From the NCBI GenBank assembly GCA_965221605.1, contig CBDCSK010000002.1, positions 62,001 to 126,000 of the forward strand: a stretch of 64,000 nucleotides of DNA, written 5' to 3'. The position numbers and the translations under genes were made by a program. Positions 1 through 7,897 of the stretch are shown in pieces. Source of the stretch: Aldehydirespirator sp965221605 (GTDB lineage Bacteria > Actinomycetota > Acidimicrobiia > Acidimicrobiales > Aldehydirespiratoraceae). How positions within the stretch are numbered: position 1 is the stretch's first letter; the number at the start of each line of letters is the position of its first letter. The notes beneath the pieces were generated by a model, which saw nothing but the letters and a program-made list of their open reading frames with translations, made no database searches and was not told the DNA's origin.

Positions 1-1
1 G

Positions 2-883
2 CTCGACCACATCGGTTACGTAACCATCGCCATCGGCGCGATCATGGCGCTCCTCGGGCTGTGGCTGCTGACCGGGCGGGCCATCAACCTGCGGCTGCCG
101 AAGATGAACCGGGGCACGGGCAGCCGGCGCATGGGCTCGGTGTTCATGTTCGGAGTCAGCTACGCGGTCGTGTCGCTGTCGTGCACGATCGGTCTGTTCA
201 TCGCGGCGGTGGCGGCCAGCTTCTCGGCCGACGGTGTGGCCAACGGCACCGCCAACTTCGTGGCCTACGGCGTCGGGATGGGCGCAGTCATGACGTTCCT
301 GACCCTGGCGCTGGCCACCGCTCGCACCAGCGTGGTGCCGGCCATGCGCAGGATGTTCCGCTGGATCAACCCGATCTCGGGCCTGGTGCTGATCGCGTCC
401 GGGGTCTACGTCGCCAACTACGGCTGGTGGGAGCTCCAGATCATCGACAACCCGCGGGCCACCAACGTGCTGGTCGACAAGTTCACCGAGTTCCAGGCGG
501 CGGTCAGCAACTGGATCGACGACGCCACCGCCGAGCGCATCGGCGTCCTGTGCGCCCTAGGCGTGCTCGGCGCCCTGCTGCTGGGCTGGCGCCAGGGAGT
601 GACCGGCGCGCTGGCGCGGCGCTTCGTGACCGCGGCCTACCTGGCCCTGTACCTGATGGTGGAGTTCTACTTCAACCGGGGCGAGTTCGTGTTTCTGCCG
701 GTGGTGCGATTCGTTTCCGGATGGCCGTTGCGGGTCGGTCACTGGTTCACCGATCCGGCCCGCTTCGGGGTACCGCTGGAGATCCTGTTCACCGCGCTGG
801 TCGTCTGGATCTTGTGGAGGATCCTGAGACGGGTCAAGGGCCGGGGGCGGTCTGAGCCCGCCGCGTTGAACCGGCCGCTTTGA
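2..883 (+). CDS. CcdA/DsbD-family membrane protein, 5'-truncated by window edge
   Basis: The reading frame is open from the first bases of the window, so the true start lies upstream; the first internal ATG is at 44. The visible part has about six hydrophobic segments. It includes a helix with SLSCTIGLF, which resembles the second conserved cysteine helix of CcdA-type thiol-disulfide transporters, and an NPISGLVLIASGVY segment typical of the last CcdA helix. Members of this family move reducing equivalents across the membrane for cytochrome c maturation or periplasmic thiol repair. A further stretch of about 130 residues with extra hydrophobic segments follows the canonical core and is not explained by CcdA alone. 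The stop codon overlaps the next gene's start by 4 bases. Family assignment is fairly secure; the substrate is unknown. Confidence 0.7.
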   Translation, partial: LDHIGYVTIAIGAIMALLGLWLLTGRAINLRLPKMNRGTGSRRMGSVFMFGVSYAVVSLSCTIGLFIAAVAASFSADGVANGTANFVAYGVGMGAVMTFLTLALATARTSVVPAMRRMFRWINPISGLVLIASGVYVANYGWWELQIIDNPRATNVLVDKFTEFQAAVSNWIDDATAERIGVLCALGVLGALLLGWRQGVTGALARRFVTAAYLALYLMVEFYFNRGEFVFLPVVRFVSGWPLRVGHWFTDPARFGVPLEILFTALVVWILWRILRRVKGRGRSEPAALNRPL

Positions 884-1497
884 CCGGAGGCTTTCCGGAA
901 CTGCTCGCCCACCCCGGGGTGGACGAGGTGTGCGAGCTGCGGACTCGGTTCGGGATCATGGCGTTCCACGGCGGGAACCTGGAGCGCACCACCGACGTGA
1001 TCGCCCAGGAGGTGGCGACCCGCGCCGGAGCCTCCCTCTACGCGGTGATCCAGCACGCGCCGCTGCGTGAGCACGTGCCTTCCATCACCATCCGGCCCGG
1101 GCACTCCGACCGGCTCAGGGAGTTCTTCGAGCATGTCCACACGGTCATCGCGGTCCACGGCTACGGCCGCGAGACCCAGTTCTGGAATGTGCTCCTGGGC
1201 GGGCGCAACCGGCCGCTGGCCGGTCACCTGGCCGAGCACCTGCGGGCCGCTCTGCCGGACGCCTTCGGGGTGGTCGACGACCTCGACGAGATCCCGAGGG
1301 GGCTGCGGGGCCTGCACGACGACAACCCGGTGAACCTGCCGTCCAATGCCGGGGTGCAGCTGGAGCTGCCACCCACCATCCGCTGGAACAAGGAGGCCCG
1401 CAACTGGTCCGACCACGAGGGCACGCCCCGGGCGCCCCAGGTCGACACCCTCATCGATGCCCTGGTGGACGCCCTGGACGCCTGGCCAACAAGCTAG
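880..1497 (+). CDS. Poly-gamma-glutamate hydrolase family protein
   Basis: This 205-residue protein starts at a TTG that overlaps the TGA of the upstream gene (TTGA), so translation is probably coupled. It has the family hallmark FHGGNLERTTD near residue 30, where the His and Glu are expected zinc ligands, and later HGYGRETQFWNVLLGG (about residues 88-103), matching the gamma-PGA hydrolase / phage-related replication protein family (PF05908). The C-terminal part carries VQLELPPTIRW, the usual end of the catalytic core. Related enzymes cut gamma-linked polyglutamate in a zinc-dependent way. No signal peptide is visible, so the bacterial role is unclear. The gene converges with pdxH, and the two stop codons overlap. 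Family assignment is confident, physiological substrate is not. Confidence 0.75.
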   Translation: MTGGFPELLAHPGVDEVCELRTRFGIMAFHGGNLERTTDVIAQEVATRAGASLYAVIQHAPLREHVPSITIRPGHSDRLREFFEHVHTVIAVHGYGRETQFWNVLLGGRNRPLAGHLAEHLRAALPDAFGVVDDLDEIPRGLRGLHDDNPVNLPSNAGVQLELPPTIRWNKEARNWSDHEGTPRAPQVDTLIDALVDALDAWPTS

Positions 1498-2144
1498 GGA
1501 GCGAGACGCTCTACCGTCCAGGTCGCGCCGGGGGTCGGGTTCGAGCGGCGGTAGCGAAGGCGGTCGTGCAGGCGGCTGCGGCGTCCCTGCCAGAACTCGA
1601 CGGTGACCGGTCGCACCAGGTAGCCGCCCCAGTAGGGGGGCCGGGGCACGGTGCCAGACACCGCCAAGCGGGCCTCGGTCTCTGCGGTCAGGCGCTCCAG
1701 TTCGGCCCGGCCGGCGATCACCTCGGACTGCGGCGACGCGGTCGCCGCGATCTGGGCGTCCCGGGGCCGCGACGCGAAGTAGGCGTCGCTCTCGTCGTCG
1801 GGCAGGTGCTCCACCGTTCCCACCACCCGCACCTGGCGCTCGAGGGGGTGCCACAAAAAGCACAGCGAGGCCCGGTGCGACCGGTCCAGGTCCAGCCCCT
1901 TGGCCGACCGCCGGTTGGTATGGAACACGAAGCCACGTTCGTCGAGGCCCTTGAGGAGCACCGCCCGGGCCGAGGGCCAGCCGTCGGCGCCGGTTGTGGC
2001 CAGGATGACCGCGTTGGCGTCGTAGGGCTTCGTCGACAGCCACTCCTCGAACCAGCGATTGAACTGGACGATGGGGTCGTCGGCGACATCTTCCTCGCGG
2101 AGGCCGACCTCGGAGTACTGCTCGCGCATCTGCGCCAGATCCAT
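1494..2144 (-). CDS. pdxH: Pyridoxamine 5'-phosphate oxidase
   Basis: PdxH uses FMN and oxygen to convert pyridoxine or pyridoxamine 5'-phosphate to pyridoxal 5'-phosphate in the cytosol. The 216-residue length matches the family. The FMN-binding region RAVLLKGLDERGFVFHTN (about residues 60-77) and the following RVVGTVEHL strand are present. The C-terminal dimerisation signature FWQGRRSRLHDRLRYRR and a terminal W...ERLAP are conserved, with the Arg/His residues that contact substrate. The ATG at 2144 gives the expected N-terminus (MREQY...DPIVQFNRWFEEW). PLP made here serves several PLP enzymes in the window, including two KamA proteins and a class III aminotransferase, but there is no operon link. 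Confidence 0.95.
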   Translation of the reverse strand: MDLAQMREQYSEVGLREEDVADDPIVQFNRWFEEWLSTKPYDANAVILATTGADGWPSARAVLLKGLDERGFVFHTNRRSAKGLDLDRSHRASLCFLWHPLERQVRVVGTVEHLPDDESDAYFASRPRDAQIAATASPQSEVIAGRAELERLTAETEARLAVSGTVPRPPYWGGYLVRPVTVEFWQGRRSRLHDRLRYRRSNPTPGATWTVERLAP

Positions 2145-2182
2145 GCCCCGACTCTACGACTCCACGGCTCTATGGCCGCGGT

Positions 2183-2818
2183 CTAGCCGCGGCGAGCGAC
2201 TAGCCAGAATCCGGTGCCGGCATGGCTGCCGGTGGCCGTCCAGCGGCCGGGCAGCAGGTCCATCACCTCGTTGGGCGGGAAGTAGATGGGGGTCTCGTCA
2301 CCCATCGTGCTTATCCACACGAAGCGGCCGCCGGGCGCCAGCACCCGGTCGTAGGAGTCCGCGAACATGAACATGTTCACCAGCACCATCACGTCGACCG
2401 ACCCGGATGCCAGTGGCAGCGCTCCGGCATCGGCACGGACGAACGGCGCCACAGCCTGATCGGCGAGAGCGAGCATCCTCGGCGAGAGGTCCAGGGCGGC
2501 AGCCACGGGACGGCGGGCTGCGATCCGCTCGGTGGCCGCCCCTGTCCCGCAGCCGATCTCCACCACGCGGCCCTGAGGAAGATCGCCCCGGTCGAGAGCG
2601 TCCTCCAGCGGTGACAGACGCAGGTCGCTGCTGTGATCGGCGTGCCAGCCGACGCTCAGCTCGTCGAAGACCCCGGCCACGAACGAGGCCCGCTCGGGCG
2701 ACCAGCCCTCGCCGGATCCGATCTTTTGGGTGACGGTCCGCATCGGATGGTCCGAGCCGAACCGGGACGGCTCGACGACGGCGCGCACCGGCTCGATCCA
2801 GGTAATCGAACCAGCCAC
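2183..2818 (-). CDS. Class I SAM-dependent methyltransferase
   Basis: The protein has 211 residues and a Rossmann-type SAM-binding fold. Motif I is VVEIGCGTGAATERI near residues 73-87, followed by LDLSPRML (motif post-I) and a late motif LAPGGRFVWIS. The GTG start at 2818 lies one base from the stop codon of serS on the same strand, so the two are very likely co-transcribed. An in-frame ATG 25 codons later (at 2743) is an alternative start. Nothing in the sequence identifies the methyl acceptor; the short length and lack of accessory domains are typical of small-molecule methyltransferases of the UbiE/MenG-like group. Confidence 0.75.
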   Translation of the reverse strand: MAGSITWIEPVRAVVEPSRFGSDHPMRTVTQKIGSGEGWSPERASFVAGVFDELSVGWHADHSSDLRLSPLEDALDRGDLPQGRVVEIGCGTGAATERIAARRPVAAALDLSPRMLALADQAVAPFVRADAGALPLASGSVDVMVLVNMFMFADSYDRVLAPGGRFVWISTMGDETPIYFPPNEVMDLLPGRWTATGSHAGTGFWLVARRG

Positions 2819-2819
2819 C

Positions 2820-4106
2820 TCAGTGCGGCCCGATGGACGTGATCCCGCCCATGTACGGGTGCAGGGCCTCGGGGACGGCGACCGATCCGTCGGGCCGGCG
2901 GTAGGTCTCCACCAGCGCGGCCCACACCCGGGGCACGGCCAGGCCGGACCCGTTGAGGCTGTGCACCATCTGGGTGCGGCCTCCGGCCTCGGGCCGGTAG
3001 CGGATGTTCGCCCGCCGGGCCTGGTAGTCGCGACACCACGAGATGCTCGACACCTCCAGCCAGCGGCCGGCTCCCGGGGCGTACACCTCGATGTCGAAGG
3101 TGCGGGCGGAGGCCCCGCCGATGTCGCCGGCGCACAGGTCGAGCACCCGGTGGGCCAGACCGAGATCGATTATCGCCTGCTCGGCCCGATCGAGGATCTC
3201 GTCGTGCAGGTCTTGGGCCTGCTCGGGCGTGCAGAACCCGTACAGCTCCACCTTGTCGAACTCGTGGACCCGCAACAGCCCGCGGGTGTCGCGGCCGGCC
3301 GAGCCCGCCTCCCGCCGGAAGCACGAGGTGTGGCCCATCAGCCTCACCGGCAGGTCGGCTTCCTCGACGATCTCACCCGACAGCAGCGATGTCAGGGGAA
3401 CCTCCGCCGTGGGGATGGCCCACAGCCCGTCGCGCTCCACCTGGTAGGCCTCGTCGGAGAACTTGGGCAGGTGCCCGGTGCTGGTCATGGTCTCGGTGCG
3501 CACCAGCGTGGGCGGCCTGATCTCCTCGTACAGGTCCCGGTTCCGGTCCAGCCCGTAATCAATGAGAGCCCTCACCAGCCGGGCCCCCAGCCCCCGGTAC
3601 ATGGCGAACATGGAGCCCGACATGCGCACGGCCCGGTCGATGTCGAGGATGCCGAGCTCGGTGCCGATGTCCCAGTGCGGCACCCGCTGGTGCTCGCCGT
3701 AGGAGTCCGGGGCGTAGCCGACCGTCCGTACCACGACGTTGTCGTCGGGGCCCGCGCCGTCGGGGCAGTCCTCGGCGGGAATGTTGGGCACGAACAGCAG
3801 GATCCGGCGGATCCACTCCGAGAGCTGCTCACCCTCCGCGTCAAGTTCGCCGATGCGGGTACCCAGCTCGCGGCTGCGGGCCCTCAACTCGTCGGCCTCA
3901 CCGGCCCGGCCGTCGCGGTGGAGCGCGCCGACCTCGGCCGAGATCCGCTTCACCTCAGACCTCAGCTCGTCGGCCTCCGTCACCACCGCCCGCCGGCGCT
4001 CGTCGTGGGCGATGACCTGGTCGAGGGGCGCGGTGGGCTCGCCCCGGCGGGCGACTGCGGCCTTGACCGTGTCGGGCTCGGCCCTCAGTTGGCGCAAGTC
4101 GAGCAT
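2820..4106 (-). CDS. serS: Serine--tRNA ligase
   Basis: SerS charges tRNA-Ser (and tRNA-Sec where present) with serine. The 428-residue protein starts at ATG 4106 (MLDLRQLRAEPD), the standard N-terminus of the family; an upstream in-frame extension to 4235 is rejected because it has no homology-like content. The N-terminal coiled-coil arm is visible at about residues 30-105, rich in E/R heptads. Class II motif 2 (GHTSCFRREAGSAGRDTRG) and motif 3 (GRWLEVSSISWCRDYQARR) are present. The gene is divergent from kamA1, with about 206 bases between, and is followed one base downstream by a methyltransferase gene. Confidence 0.97.
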   Translation of the reverse strand: MLDLRQLRAEPDTVKAAVARRGEPTAPLDQVIAHDERRRAVVTEADELRSEVKRISAEVGALHRDGRAGEADELRARSRELGTRIGELDAEGEQLSEWIRRILLFVPNIPAEDCPDGAGPDDNVVVRTVGYAPDSYGEHQRVPHWDIGTELGILDIDRAVRMSGSMFAMYRGLGARLVRALIDYGLDRNRDLYEEIRPPTLVRTETMTSTGHLPKFSDEAYQVERDGLWAIPTAEVPLTSLLSGEIVEEADLPVRLMGHTSCFRREAGSAGRDTRGLLRVHEFDKVELYGFCTPEQAQDLHDEILDRAEQAIIDLGLAHRVLDLCAGDIGGASARTFDIEVYAPGAGRWLEVSSISWCRDYQARRANIRYRPEAGGRTQMVHSLNGSGLAVPRVWAALVETYRRPDGSVAVPEALHPYMGGITSIGPH

Positions 4107-4268
4107 CCCCCGACGGTACCGGCTCACGCCGCCGGCGCGGAACAGCCCGCTTGCAAATACTCGGCCCGATGATTCGCTGGCCGTTAGCCGGTTGTTCGCC
4201 CGGTGCTGGCCGGTGCCACTTGCCCGACTGGACATTCACACTTATCCTCAGGTTAGGGTCGGGCTGTG

Positions 4269-4306
4269 GACAGTCCAGTCAAACTGACTGTCAACACATG
4301 TAAAAT
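4269..4306 (+). promoter_or_regulatory. Palindromic operator-like site and -10 element before kamA1
   Basis: Two nested inverted repeats lie here. GACAGTC (4269-4275) pairs with GACTGTC (4286-4292), and inside them AGTCA-aac-TGACT spans 4277-4289. An AT-rich hexamer TAAAAT (4301-4306) follows 8 bases later and resembles a sigma-70 -10 box. It would place transcription start at or very near the ATG at 4313, so a leaderless transcript is possible. The arrangement suggests a dimeric regulator controlling kamA1; the regulator is not identified. Confidence 0.45.
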
Positions 4307-4312
4307 AATCAA

Positions 4313-5872
4313 ATGGCCAATAACTCACCACAGAAACAAAGCAATATGAAGAAGACAAAGTACGTACCCACCGATAGGGAGCGGCAGGTCCTCGACCACG
4401 TCGAGAACCCCCGCTACGACCGCCAGATCGTCAACGGTCTGGACCCGTTCATCAACGAGAGCGCACCGGCCGACATGCGCGGCTTCTACACCCCGGTCGA
4501 GCTGTCCGACCTGCAGAGCCTCAAGGGAACCGACCGCGACGTCGAGGACCGCATGCCGGTCAAGATCACCCGCCACTACTTCGACATGGCCCGCAACAGC
4601 CCGGCCCTCCAGAAGCTGGTCAAGGGCTCGGTGGACGAGACCCTGAACCTCGACGGCGAGGAGGACCCCGCCAGCCAGCTCAACTACAGCCCGGTCGAAG
4701 GGATCCTGCACAAGTACGAGATGGCCCTGCTGTATGTGATCTCAACCTGCTCGGCCCACTGCCGGTTCTGCTACCGGGAGGAACTGATCGGCCGCAAGGA
4801 CATCGAACGGGCCGACGGCACCGTCAAGAAGAAGGGCCTCGCCCAGGTCGCGGAGGTGACCGACTACATCCGGACCCACAACGCCGCCGTCAAAGCCAAC
4901 GGCGGCCGCCATCCCGAGACCGGCCGGCCCAAGCTGAGGGAGATCCTGCTCTCGGGGGGTGATCCGATGGTGCTCCCCAACTCCAAGCTGGCCGGCTGGT
5001 TCACCGCCCTGGCCGAGGCAGGTGCCGAGGTCATCAGGGTGGGGACCAAGGAGCTCGCCTTCCATCCAGACCGCTTCGACGATGCGTTCCTGTCGATGGT
5101 CGACCGGTTCCACGAGGTCTACCCCGATGTGGCGCTGCGGCTGATGGTGCACTTCAACCATCCGGACGAGCTGCTGGCCAAGGACGGCGACGGCAACTAC
5201 ATCTCCGACGAGCACGGGTACTACCAGTGGAACCCCAGCACCCGGCGGGCTGTCGACGCGGTCGTGTCCCGGGGCTGGATATGTGTCGAGAACCAGTCGC
5301 CGATCATCCGGGGGGTCAACGACGACGCTGACGCCCTGCGCATCCTGCAACGGACCCTCAAGGCGGCCGGCATCGAGAACCACTACTTCTTCGGCGGCCG
5401 GAACATCGTGGCCTACAAGGCCTTCAACGTGCCCATCGAGACCGCGTGGCACATTCTCAACGACTCGCAGAAGGGCCTGTCGGGAGTCGAGGCCCACGCC
5501 CGGCTCACTTGCGTGCACTTCAAGGGCAAGACCGAGGTCTCGGCGATCACCGAGGAGCCGATCCCGGGTCTGCCCGGTGCCGAGGACGGGGTCGTCATCT
5601 TCAAGGTGCTGCGGAGCCCCGCCGGCGCCGGCGACCGGGGCAAGGTGGCCATTGTCGGGCGCAATCCCGAGGCGCTGTGGTTCGACGACTACACGGACCG
5701 GGTCATCCTCGACGAGGCCGGGCTCTTCGACTACTACCGGAGCACCGAGGAGTCCGAGACGGCCGCCACCAACGGCTCAACGGTGGCGAGCCCGCCCCGC
5801 CGCACTCCCGCGGACCGGCACCGCGACGAGGAGATCCACAAGCACCGAGTCCCGGTCCAGCGCCGGACCTGA
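4313..5872 (+). CDS. KamA-family radical SAM aminomutase (copy 1)
   Basis: This 519-residue protein belongs to the lysine 2,3-aminomutase family, PLP-dependent radical SAM enzymes that move an alpha-amino group to the beta carbon. The 4Fe-4S/SAM motif CSAHCRFC is at residues 146-153, the SAM-contact motif SGGDPMVL is near 214, and the putative PLP lysine is K406 in FKGKTEV. The lysine-binding motifs of true lysine aminomutase (Asp in QCDLS and Asp in DAPGGGGK) are replaced by GGRN and HFKGK, so lysine is unlikely to be the substrate. The paralogue at 49491-50927 begins MSITKY, matching MKKTKY at codon 12 here, so ATG 4346 is an alternative start. The longer ATG is given because the -10 box at 4301 suits a leaderless start. 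A basic tail of about 45 residues is extra. Confidence 0.85.
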   Translation: MANNSPQKQSNMKKTKYVPTDRERQVLDHVENPRYDRQIVNGLDPFINESAPADMRGFYTPVELSDLQSLKGTDRDVEDRMPVKITRHYFDMARNSPALQKLVKGSVDETLNLDGEEDPASQLNYSPVEGILHKYEMALLYVISTCSAHCRFCYREELIGRKDIERADGTVKKKGLAQVAEVTDYIRTHNAAVKANGGRHPETGRPKLREILLSGGDPMVLPNSKLAGWFTALAEAGAEVIRVGTKELAFHPDRFDDAFLSMVDRFHEVYPDVALRLMVHFNHPDELLAKDGDGNYISDEHGYYQWNPSTRRAVDAVVSRGWICVENQSPIIRGVNDDADALRILQRTLKAAGIENHYFFGGRNIVAYKAFNVPIETAWHILNDSQKGLSGVEAHARLTCVHFKGKTEVSAITEEPIPGLPGAEDGVVIFKVLRSPAGAGDRGKVAIVGRNPEALWFDDYTDRVILDEAGLFDYYRSTEESETAATNGSTVASPPRRTPADRHRDEEIHKHRVPVQRRT

Positions 5873-5880
5873 CCGGCGCC

Positions 5881-5900
5881 GCGGCCTCTTGTCAGGCCGC
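5881..5900. terminator. Hairpin between convergent kamA1 and monooxygenase genes
   Basis: A perfect 7-bp stem, GCGGCCT-cttgtc-AGGCCGC, sits 8 bases after the kamA1 stop and overlaps the last codons of the convergent monooxygenase gene. It could serve both directions. There is no T-run on either side, so termination is inferred from position only. Confidence 0.35.
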
Positions 5901-7142
5901 GACCAGCGAGTCGAGGTGGCCGGCCAGGTGCGCCACCAGGTCGCGGCTGTCGTCGCCGGCCCCGTGGATGAAGCTCGACTTGCGCCGGCGCAGGAAGTTC
6001 AACCCGATGACGTACATGCCGGGAGACTCGGCGACGACACCGCCGTCGTGGCGGACCTGGCCCTTCCGGTCAACCACCGGAACGTCGAGCCAGGAGTATT
6101 CGGGCTTGAATCCGGTAGCCCAGATGATGGTGCGTATGTCCCCCCGGGCCAGGTCCAAGCGCAGGGGCGGTGACTCCGGCACCCGGGTGGGCGCGAGCCT
6201 CTCCGGCGGCCCCACGCCGTCGAGGCGGCTCTCCACCGCCCACTCGTCGAACGTGTCCAGCAGACGGCCCATCTTCAGGTCGGCCAGCTCGCACTTGTTG
6301 GGCAACGACCCCGACAGCAGGGCCTCGGCTCCCCGCAGCGCCGCCAGCCGTCCCACCAGACACACGCCCTGATCCGTCAGGGCATTGAGATCGAGCGTCT
6401 CCCGTTCGGGGGTCCCCACCAGCTGAGGGGACGGGGTCTTGCGCACCCGCACCACGTCGTCGACCTCGTCGTAGCGCTCGTCGAAGAGACCCGAGCGCTC
6501 CATCCACCACAGGATGTCCCGGCCCCGGTACAGGCGGGGCATGCGCACGTGCTCGCCGACGGCCAGGGTGACCGGGCGGCCGGAGCGATGCACCTCGTCG
6601 GCGATCTGCACTCCGGTGGCTGAGGCGCCCACCACCAGCACCCCGCCCGCCTCCAGCCGGTCCGGATTGCGGTATTCGAGAGCGCTGAGAGCGGTGATCC
6701 CGGCTGGCGGCGCATCCCCCAACTGGGGCACCTTGGCTACGTTGAAACCGCCTGTGGCCAGAACCACTGTCTTGCACTCCCAGCGGCCCCGGTCGGTGTC
6801 GACGATGTAGCCGGCACCGGCACGGCGCACCGAGGTGACCGAGGTACCGGTCCGGACCGGGGCGTTGACGAGCCGGGCGTAGCCCGAGATGAACTCGATG
6901 ACCTCCGGCATGGACATGAAGCCGTCAGGGTCTGTGCCGCCGTGCGACCGGTAGTCATAGCCGGGCAGCCGGCTCTGCCAGTTGGGGGTGAGCAGCCGCA
7001 GCGAGTCCCAGCGCTGGGTCCGCCACGAGTTGGCCACCTCGCCGCGCTCGAGCACGACATGGTCTATGGAGCGCTCGGCAAGGTGGCTGCTGACGGCCAG
7101 CCCGCAGTGCCCGGCCCCTACAACGACCGTGGTAGTCCTCAT
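5892..7142 (-). CDS. Flavin-containing monooxygenase / FAD-NAD(P)-binding protein
   Basis: The 416-residue protein has two dinucleotide-binding motifs: GAGHCG at residues 9-14 for FAD and VVGASATGVQIADE at about 180-193 for NAD(P)H. It also has the ATGFKPEYSWL motif, in which ATGF is diagnostic of the flavoprotein monooxygenase / CzcO-like family. Such enzymes add one oxygen atom to soft nucleophiles or ketones. The ATG at 7142 directly precedes the FAD motif. Its stop lies inside a hairpin shared with kamA1, and an OsmC gene lies about 50 bases upstream on the same strand, so an oxidative-stress or detoxification pairing is plausible. The substrate cannot be read from sequence. Confidence 0.8.
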   Translation of the reverse strand: MRTTTVVVGAGHCGLAVSSHLAERSIDHVVLERGEVANSWRTQRWDSLRLLTPNWQSRLPGYDYRSHGGTDPDGFMSMPEVIEFISGYARLVNAPVRTGTSVTSVRRAGAGYIVDTDRGRWECKTVVLATGGFNVAKVPQLGDAPPAGITALSALEYRNPDRLEAGGVLVVGASATGVQIADEVHRSGRPVTLAVGEHVRMPRLYRGRDILWWMERSGLFDERYDEVDDVVRVRKTPSPQLVGTPERETLDLNALTDQGVCLVGRLAALRGAEALLSGSLPNKCELADLKMGRLLDTFDEWAVESRLDGVGPPERLAPTRVPESPPLRLDLARGDIRTIIWATGFKPEYSWLDVPVVDRKGQVRHDGGVVAESPGMYVIGLNFLRRRKSSFIHGAGDDSRDLVAHLAGHLDSLVAA

Positions 7143-7192
7143 GAACCCGCCGAGAGACCTCTACGGTCCGGCAGCGCGGCCCGCTCGGTCCC

Positions 7193-7747
7193 TCAGTCGA
7201 CCTCGACGGTCACGTTCGTCGGGTTGGTGATGATGTCGTAGACGGCCGACCGCTTCTGGGACTGGGCCACCAGCGCCCTGATCTCGTCACCGGTGGCGTC
7301 GGCATCGATGTCGTAGGACACCTTGACGTCGTTGAAGCCGTTGCGGACGTCCGGGTCCCCGCCGAGGATCCCCAGGATGTCCATGCTGCCCTCCAGGGTG
7401 GCCTTCACCGATCGCAGTTGGATCTCGCGGTTCTGGGCCACGGCAGCCACCCCGGCGGTGAGGCAGCTGGCCAGGCCGGCCAGGACCAGTTCGACCGGTG
7501 TGGCCGCGTTGTCCTCCGCCCCGAACACCAGCGGGTGATCGGCCTCGAAGGTGAAGGTCGAACGGTGCTGGTGCTCCTCGCCGAGCCCGTGATAGCTGTC
7601 AACCGAGGAACGGCTGTGAGTGCCGTTCAACCACTCGTTGGTGGCCTTCCAGGTGAACTGGGCCGCCTCGGGTGCCTCGCTGAGAGCCTGGCGGGCGCCC
7701 AGCAGGTGTTCGACGTTCACGCCGTTGTCGACGTTTGCGGTGCTCAT
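7193..7747 (-). CDS. OsmC family protein
   Basis: The 184-residue protein shows the OsmC/Ohr fold signature: TPVELVLAGLASCLTAGVAAVA carries the first conserved cysteine (C95), and the C-terminal KRSAVYDIITNPTNVTVEV strand closes the fold. The second cysteine used by peroxidase-active Ohr/OsmC proteins is replaced by serine (S167 in KRSAVYD). Thiol peroxidase activity is therefore uncertain and the protein may act as a different hydrolase or binding protein. It is followed about 50 bases downstream by the flavin monooxygenase on the same strand. The ATG at 7747 is the natural start. Confidence 0.85.
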   Translation of the reverse strand: MSTANVDNGVNVEHLLGARQALSEAPEAAQFTWKATNEWLNGTHSRSSVDSYHGLGEEHQHRSTFTFEADHPLVFGAEDNAATPVELVLAGLASCLTAGVAAVAQNREIQLRSVKATLEGSMDILGILGGDPDVRNGFNDVKVSYDIDADATGDEIRALVAQSQKRSAVYDIITNPTNVTVEVD

Positions 7748-7897
7748 CGGGTGGATGTCTCCTGTGTGATGGCGGTACGCGGGTACGGACCGCGACGGTG
7801 ACAGAGCAATCTAGAGGCCGCCCGACCAAATCCCGACCTTGCCGGTCAACATTTCAGGGAATCGGACCGAGGCCCTCGAGCAGCCGGGGCGGCGTGC

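Noticed and set aside
739..2043. Long antisense frame of 434 codons over the PGA hydrolase and pdxH
   Set aside because: Low-complexity Arg/Pro/Gly-rich translation and full overlap with two recognised genes; a product of high GC codon structure.
4313..5872. Annotation as lysine 2,3-aminomutase proper
   Set aside because: The motifs carrying the two lysine-binding aspartates are not conserved.
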